Assembly: GCA_023432655.1 (NCBI GenBank)
Contig: JAEYUK010000001.1
Span: forward strand, 1-10,984
DNA from: Pseudomonadota bacterium
Lineage (GTDB): Bacteria > Bdellovibrionota > Bacteriovoracia > Bacteriovoracales > Bacteriovoracaceae
Length of the DNA stretch: 10,984 nt
Direction of reading: 5' to 3'
Shown here: positions 6,053 to 10,984 of the stretch, piece by piece
Position numbering within the stretch: the stretch's first letter is position 1
Layout: the number at the start of each line of letters is the position of its first letter
Made by a program: the position numbers and the translations under genes
The notes under the pieces: generated by a model
Database searches by the model: none
Told to the model about the DNA's origin: nothing
The model's input: only the letters and a program-made list of their open reading frames with translations

Positions 6053-9000
6053 ATGAAACAGAGAAAAATGGCGCCCATTCTTTCTATCACGATAAGTGTA
6101 CAATTGATGGTCTCCCCTCTCGCCTTTGCTACGACTGAAGCTACAGCTACAGCTACAGCTACAGCAGTGGCCACGCAAACTCCTCCGGCCAAAAAATCTT
6201 CAAAAGCCGCGGTGTTAAATACTGCTGCCGAAGCCGTTGGTGCAGGTCTACAAATCACAGGTGAGATTTTACGATCTGTTCAGAATGCCAGACAAGGAAA
6301 TACCCTTAGCACTCAGATGGCCTTTGACATGCAAAAGCTTAAGGATCAGCAGACACCCCAGGTTGATAAATATTTTAATCTTCAAAAACTTTCAATGATT
6401 CCAGGTCTAACAAATTACCTGGCGATGAATAACATTAATCCTCAGGCCCTCAACTGTCAGACACTTCCTACGACTCTCCATGAAGCTCGTCCAGAAGTAT
6501 GTCGTCTAGGTGTTATGAGTGATAGTGGTGTCGCACCTCAGGCCCAGCTCTCACAAATGTTCACTTACTATAATGAGTACTTTCAAGTGAATAAAATGTA
6601 CAAAAACTACACTGCTGACAGTAACTCCGAAGGCCAGTCATTTGGTATCGGGTGTATGAAAAATGCTATGCAGATTTTAAACGGATTCTTCAAACATAGA
6701 ATCGATGAATTGGATAAGCTCAATACTAATCTTGAAGCTATGAATAACCAATTTCGTGAAGCCTCACGCGCAGATCTTGATGCCCTGGAAGAAGCCGTTG
6801 CTGTTCTCGATGGTGGGGACTCAACTCTTGCTGACAAAGTAAGAACTAAAAATCCTGATCTCTTTGACTTCGCGAAAAGATTCAATAATCCGGCCTGTCT
6901 TTCTATCTTATCAGATCAAAAGTTCAACGAAACAGGTTCAAGCGGCGGTTTGAATAAGATTAAAAAGGATCTTAAAGATAAGCTCTCTCAAAAAGTGGGG
7001 AAATTCTCTGGGGAGTCTTACTCTCAATCTCACGCCAGTGTTGTAGAAGATATTAATAGCCTCGCGAATAAAGTTTCTAAGCAGTTTGAACTTAACTACG
7101 GATCTATCGCCAAGTCTCCAGCGGCTTATGGACAATTTCTAGGTAGTCTTAAAAATCTGGTGAGTTCTCCAAATAATATCAATAATGCTTTAAATCCGGA
7201 TTTATTCTCTGATGTACAGGCAAAGTTTAATGAAAACTATATTAAACTAACTGAAACTCGTAACACGATTGAATCAGAACTCAATGCCTATGGCCCGGGG
7301 AATGCTCTTAATCTCTTAGGGAACCTCAACAGCAGTAATTTCGAAGCCGAGGTTTCAACGATCGAAAACCGTATTAAGAACCAGTGTCTCACTAGTTCTG
7401 TAGGAGACATGGACTACCTTCTGGGAAAAATCTATGACCCTACAGCTTCTGATCATGCTAATACCAATGCTTCCAACTTCCTTAAAGATAAGTTAAAGCA
7501 AATCATGAGTAATGATTCAACCAGTATCGAAAAGAAACTGGCAGAATTGAAGTCACTTGAGTCTCAAACTGGCTCTCGTTATTACATGAAAATGGAAAAC
7601 TCATATGAGGTTCAACAACTGGACTCTAATGGGAATATTGTGACTAAAGTGGTGGGCGCTTCGACGAACCGGACTCCAAGCGTTTACTTCTCTGACGTTA
7701 TTAATAACTGTAATGCTCAATTTAAGGCCAATAACCTAAATAATAAACTCTCTGGTTCAGCCGCCATCAATAAACTTCGTCAGCTCAACCAGGATTATAA
7801 GAAGCTCGCCTCATCTCAAGCAGCTGAGATGAAAAATGAACTTCGCAAAAAGCTCATTGAATGTAGTAGCCCTGAAGAAGCGAACAATACGGCGGTAGGT
7901 TCATGTACTTCTGAGCGCTTCAATACTTCTTCACCAAACTTCTGTGCTAACGCCGCTTTATCTTGTTCTAAAAACATGCAAGCGTGTACACAGCAAGCAG
8001 ATAATTTCGCTAAAGAAGTTAAAACTCAAAAAACGGCCCGTGCGACTAACTACAAGGCCCTTTTACAAAAGAACAAACAAGATATCGTAAAAATCTTCGA
8101 TACCGCACTCTCTGAGTATATGAAACAAGGTGAAGCTCTTCGTGGTCTTTTTGGCGCCGGCTTCTCTTCTCCATCAGGAATTCAACGGGAAGTACCTGAA
8201 GGTCAACGTTATTTAAGTGAATTCGCTGACGCTACTGGCGGTTCACCAGATGGTCGCCTGCTCCTGGAAGATCCTGATAAATATGTTGAAATGTTCAAGC
8301 ATAACATTGCTCTCCTTAAAGAAAGCGTTAAGAAGCAACAAGATCAGATCTTGGGTGGAGAATCACTCTCTGGTAATAACTCAGGACTTCTTGCTGAGCA
8401 TATCAAGAAGACCGAAAAAAACTATCAAGCTGTGATTGGTGAATCAGAAACGATTGCAACAAACTGTCGTCAAAACCACGACAATGCTGTTATGGCGGCC
8501 CAGGCTGCCCGTGCGAAACAACAGGAAGAGGATGCTAAAAGACAATCGGAATTAGGTGAAAAACTTCCACGCTTCTGTGCCAAATATGAAAGTGTGATGA
8601 GTAGCCAAAACCCACTCGAAGCTTGTGGTCGCATGAAAGATGATGTGATCAAACCGGCCTACATGGCGGCCGCTCAAAGTGGCCCAAATAGTTCAGAAGA
8701 CACAAGACTTATTGCTCAGTTCGAAAGTATGTGTGGCGGAGTGAACAACTCTTCTCAATCAGGTTCAGAGAGTTTTCCACCACCGAATATCATGTGTGAT
8801 AAATTGGGTGGAGCCGAAAAGAACGTCGATTGTAAAAACTATTTTGAGAAATATGCAGAAGGTTGTGTCGCCGTTACTGAAAAAGGTTCTGCCGACAAAT
8901 GTGAACCTTATTTAAAAAATATTCAAGCCGGTTATCGATATCACATTCGTAGTAATTCTAGCTCAAGCTCGATCGGCCAGGTGGATGATGGAGAATTGGA

Positions 9001-9136
9001 TCTGGTCAGTGCCTCTAACTCAGCACCAAGCTTTTGTGAGTCAGGCGACACCAGTGACAGATCTGGTATCGGTAAAGCGATTATGAACATCGGTGGCACA
9101 ATCGCGGCCGAAATCAGGGGCGCAAGCCAGCAGTAA
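6053..9136 (+). CDS. Large exported helical, cysteine-containing protein of unknown function
   Basis: I do not recognise the family. The 1027-residue product begins with a Sec signal peptide: MKQRK, a hydrophobic stretch from ~M6, and an AFA site giving probable cleavage after A26. A low-complexity Ala-Thr stretch follows (residues 30-38), then a long, mostly alpha-helical and polar body with Lys/Glu/Gln/Asn-rich segments that look coiled-coil-like (for example ~residues 225-255 and ~780-840). About twenty cysteines are spread along the mature part; C631, C638 and C645 are spaced exactly seven apart. The C-terminal third has many Cys pairs and Ser-rich linkers. No transmembrane helix is evident after the signal, so a periplasmic, outer-surface or secreted location is likely. 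The ATG at 6053 has AAGGGA seven bases upstream. It precedes the metallopeptidase lipoprotein gene by 51 bases and is probably in the same transcription unit. Coding is certain; function is not. Confidence 0.93.
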   Translation: MKQRKMAPILSITISVQLMVSPLAFATTEATATATATAVATQTPPAKKSSKAAVLNTAAEAVGAGLQITGEILRSVQNARQGNTLSTQMAFDMQKLKDQQTPQVDKYFNLQKLSMIPGLTNYLAMNNINPQALNCQTLPTTLHEARPEVCRLGVMSDSGVAPQAQLSQMFTYYNEYFQVNKMYKNYTADSNSEGQSFGIGCMKNAMQILNGFFKHRIDELDKLNTNLEAMNNQFREASRADLDALEEAVAVLDGGDSTLADKVRTKNPDLFDFAKRFNNPACLSILSDQKFNETGSSGGLNKIKKDLKDKLSQKVGKFSGESYSQSHASVVEDINSLANKVSKQFELNYGSIAKSPAAYGQFLGSLKNLVSSPNNINNALNPDLFSDVQAKFNENYIKLTETRNTIESELNAYGPGNALNLLGNLNSSNFEAEVSTIENRIKNQCLTSSVGDMDYLLGKIYDPTASDHANTNASNFLKDKLKQIMSNDSTSIEKKLAELKSLESQTGSRYYMKMENSYEVQQLDSNGNIVTKVVGASTNRTPSVYFSDVINNCNAQFKANNLNNKLSGSAAINKLRQLNQDYKKLASSQAAEMKNELRKKLIECSSPEEANNTAVGSCTSERFNTSSPNFCANAALSCSKNMQACTQQADNFAKEVKTQKTARATNYKALLQKNKQDIVKIFDTALSEYMKQGEALRGLFGAGFSSPSGIQREVPEGQRYLSEFADATGGSPDGRLLLEDPDKYVEMFKHNIALLKESVKKQQDQILGGESLSGNNSGLLAEHIKKTEKNYQAVIGESETIATNCRQNHDNAVMAAQAARAKQQEEDAKRQSELGEKLPRFCAKYESVMSSQNPLEACGRMKDDVIKPAYMAAAQSGPNSSEDTRLIAQFESMCGGVNNSSQSGSESFPPPNIMCDKLGGAEKNVDCKNYFEKYAEGCVAVTEKGSADKCEPYLKNIQAGYRYHIRSNSSSSSIGQVDDGELDLVSASNSAPSFCESGDTSDRSGIGKAIMNIGGTIAAEIRGASQQ
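6140..6163 (+). repeat. Four perfect GCTACA hexamers (Ala-Thr microsatellite)
   Basis: Four tandem copies of GCTACA encode Ala-Thr repeats just after the signal-peptide cleavage site of the exported protein. Since the unit is six bases, slippage would add or remove two residues without shifting the frame, so it can tune linker length but not switch the gene off. Confidence 0.85.
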
Positions 9137-9148
9137 CTGATAAATATA

Positions 9149-9178
9149 GTCGGTTGAGATCTTTGGATTTCAACCGAT
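9149..9178 (+). other. 13-bp hairpin between the exported-protein gene and the metallopeptidase gene
   Basis: Bases 9149-9161 pair with 9166-9178 over thirteen consecutive positions (eleven Watson-Crick, two G-T) around a TTTG loop; the core is TCGGTTGA/TCAACCGA. The stem begins 12 bases after the upstream stop. The AGG of the downstream ribosome binding site (9179-9181) abuts its 3' base. No T-run follows (only GTTTAAT), so it is not a convincing intrinsic terminator; an mRNA-stabilising or processing stem that sets differential expression, or a modulator of downstream initiation, fits better. The role is inference, the structure is clear. Confidence 0.75.
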
Positions 9179-9187
9179 AGGTTTAAT

Positions 9188-10984
9188 ATGAAAGTGGTAC
9201 GTCAACGGATGATAAAACCAAACTTAAAACTTCTCCAGTGGAAGTCCTTCTTAATCCTCCCTCTCTTTGGGTTGCTCACCTCTTGTAACCCTACGGAAAT
9301 AACTGGGACAGGCGTACGCAGTAATGTCATAGCCAATGATGGCTCCTTTGACGGCAAGGCCTACATATATAGAGACAATCCAACCATGATGGCCGGGAGT
9401 AAATACGGCCCTGCAAACCCGGACATGGGCTCCTTTCTCGATCGTAATGCTGAGCTGGTTACGACCAATACGAATTTGACCGGAAACTGTGGTATCGAAT
9501 TATTTTTCTATGGGTCTCGAAGCTACACCTTAAATAACTGTATCCGCGTCCTGAATGACATCACTTCATCACAGGCGGTTCCTCGTAAAGAAGACCGGAC
9601 ATATATTTTTCCACCGGGCTCTCCGGAGTTTTATCAAACCAATGCCCTCTATCACCTCTCGCTTGGAACTAAAACATTTCTAGATAAGATGGCGTTTGCT
9701 TATAACCAACTCCATTCTTTACCTCTCTCGATTCCTAAATCTATACCAAGTTATCTGGGTAACTCCAGATTGTTCTGGTTTAAAGGTGTTTATAATGCCG
9801 ATTCCAAAATTTATAAAAATGACTATTTAACCGCCTTCGCCAACTGCACAGTCGAAGACGGAGCAGCCTACTATTCTCCCGTGGGGCCAGAATTGTGTTT
9901 TGGTTTTGTTTCGGATTTTCCTGGTTTTCAGTTCATTCAGGACCCATCGGTTATTTATCATGAACTAGCCCACGCGTTAGTGGATGTCATGCTCAATATG
10001 AGAAATGGGACTTCATCCACTCAGTACCATCCGTTCCGTTCCGGGATGGGGTTTCTTGCCTACGATGAAGCCAAATCGATCAATGAAGGTATCGCCGATT
10101 ACTATAGCTTCGTGATGAACAAGAGAACGCACATTGGCGAATGGGCCCTAGGTCGCACTTTTAATCAATCACGCCCTCTCTCTGAAAATAGCCCGTACCA
10201 TATTTCTGGAATTAACGAGTCCCCGGATGGTCGACTCTCCTACCCGCAATATCTTCTCTATGATCCGAATTATCCGGATAAAACGATTGAGGATGAACAC
10301 TATGCGGGTCAAATTGTGACTCACTATCTGGTGGCCCTCACTAAAGAATTAAAGAATCAATGCGGTCTCACTTCGGAAGCCGATGGCGGACATGATAAGG
10401 CCACATCCTATGTGATGCTTCTGATGGCGGAAACGCTAAGTGAACTGGGCGACTTGAATGCGAAGGGTGTTGATGAATATGGAGCACCATTTAGCTCTAA
10501 CATTTTCTTTAATAATCTGGACAGTAGTAACTCCTGGTTATGGTCTCAAACCATTAATCCGGTAAATTACCGGAAATTTTTCCAGGTTTTCGCCAAGAAT
10601 ATTTATAAATATATCACCGGAAATCTTTGCCCGAATTTTGAAAAGAATGAATCAGAAAAACTTCTGGATGATTACGGATTATTACTCTTTAAGACTTATA
10701 ACAATAACGGTAACTCCACTAAAGAAAGAAGCCTTGTTTATAATAATGCAGTTTCTTTTATTCCAGGCCAGTCCCTCACCCCTGTGTCGGAAGACAACAG
10801 AAGAAAGTCTGTGCTCGTTTCTAAACAGTTAATTGAACTCGCCCAAAAAACCCAATCGATCTCAGATCGGGTCACGTACTACACAATTGATAATCAGACA
10901 GATATGGATTTCCTTTTAAAGCAGCTTCTCTTTAAAGGACTCTCAATCCCTCTATCGACCAATGTGTCCGGTATTAAATACAAT
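9188..10984 (+). CDS. Lipoprotein zinc metallopeptidase, gluzincin type (3' end outside window)
   Basis: The frame stays open for 599 codons to the right edge. The N-terminus has a basic region, a hydrophobic stretch and the lipobox LTSC with lipidated Cys33, so the protein should be anchored to a membrane facing the periplasm or cell surface. The zinc motif HELAH lies at residues 258-262, with E259 as general base and H258/H262 as ligands. NEGIADYY follows, supplying the third ligand E300 (38 residues after H262) and D304 at E+4, the same E-x3-D arrangement as in thermolysin-like enzymes. AAYYSP and LCFGF before the zinc helix match the substrate-edge strand of this clan, and H371 in EHYAGQ may be the later active-site His. 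Spacing is longer than in M4, so it is a divergent clan MA(E) member rather than a named family. ATG 9188 is preferred for its AGG six bases upstream; Met8 (9209) would give a shorter signal but lacks such a site. Substrate unknown. Confidence 0.9.
   Translation, partial: MKVVRQRMIKPNLKLLQWKSFLILPLFGLLTSCNPTEITGTGVRSNVIANDGSFDGKAYIYRDNPTMMAGSKYGPANPDMGSFLDRNAELVTTNTNLTGNCGIELFFYGSRSYTLNNCIRVLNDITSSQAVPRKEDRTYIFPPGSPEFYQTNALYHLSLGTKTFLDKMAFAYNQLHSLPLSIPKSIPSYLGNSRLFWFKGVYNADSKIYKNDYLTAFANCTVEDGAAYYSPVGPELCFGFVSDFPGFQFIQDPSVIYHELAHALVDVMLNMRNGTSSTQYHPFRSGMGFLAYDEAKSINEGIADYYSFVMNKRTHIGEWALGRTFNQSRPLSENSPYHISGINESPDGRLSYPQYLLYDPNYPDKTIEDEHYAGQIVTHYLVALTKELKNQCGLTSEADGGHDKATSYVMLLMAETLSELGDLNAKGVDEYGAPFSSNIFFNNLDSSNSWLWSQTINPVNYRKFFQVFAKNIYKYITGNLCPNFEKNESEKLLDDYGLLLFKTYNNNGNSTKERSLVYNNAVSFIPGQSLTPVSEDNRRKSVLVSKQLIELAQKTQSISDRVTYYTIDNQTDMDFLLKQLLFKGLSIPLSTNVSGIKYN

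Noticed and set aside
6034..6258. Minus-strand frame rich in Ala-Val repeats
   Set aside because: It is the antisense of the GCTACA microsatellite and signal peptide region.
10638..10832. 64-residue plus-strand frame
   Set aside because: It lies inside the metallopeptidase lipoprotein gene in a different frame.

Overview
The window looks like chromosome of a Gram-negative predator-type bacterium of the Bdellovibrio/Bacteriovorax group (Bdellovibrionota). This is inferred from moderate GC (low-to-mid 40s by eye), very large cysteine-rich exported proteins without obvious relatives, a divergent FHA/RDD-like membrane protein, and a standard Gram-negative lipoprotein signal. No rRNA, tRNA, transposase, phage or CRISPR sequence was found, so the exact genus is not fixed by the window.

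Layout. Positions 2-2647 (+) hold the 3' part of a large exported cysteine-rich protein. Its reading frame is already open at the left edge, and the first visible stretch resembles the end of a LecA/PA-IL-like galactose-binding beta-sandwich. It converges, with a 7-base gap, on a minus-strand pair: an FHA-domain membrane protein (5827-3479) followed by uppP, undecaprenyl-diphosphatase (3470-2655). The stop codon of the FHA gene is embedded in the ribosome binding site of uppP, so the two are almost certainly co-transcribed.

Positions 5828-6052 form a 225-base divergent intergenic region. It contains a perfect 16-bp palindrome, a pair of AGGCCTCT direct repeats, a TACAAT box and two mutually exclusive stem-loops. 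To its right, on the plus strand, lies a 1027-residue exported, alpha-helical, cysteine-containing protein of unknown function (6053-9136). After a 51-base spacer filled by a 13-bp hairpin comes a second plus-strand gene, a lipoprotein zinc metallopeptidase of the gluzincin type (HELAH ... NEGIAD), open to the right edge of the window (9188-10984).

How they may work together. UppP recycles the lipid carrier for peptidoglycan and other envelope polymers. The FHA protein has the look of a phosphothreonine-reading membrane scaffold and could link envelope metabolism to Ser/Thr kinase signalling; that link is inference. The large exported protein and the metallopeptidase lipoprotein are probably one transcription unit acting outside the inner membrane. 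The most interesting unexplained parts are the exported-protein/metalloprotease pair with its intergenic hairpin, the divergent control region, and the CC-dipeptide-rich lectin-like protein.
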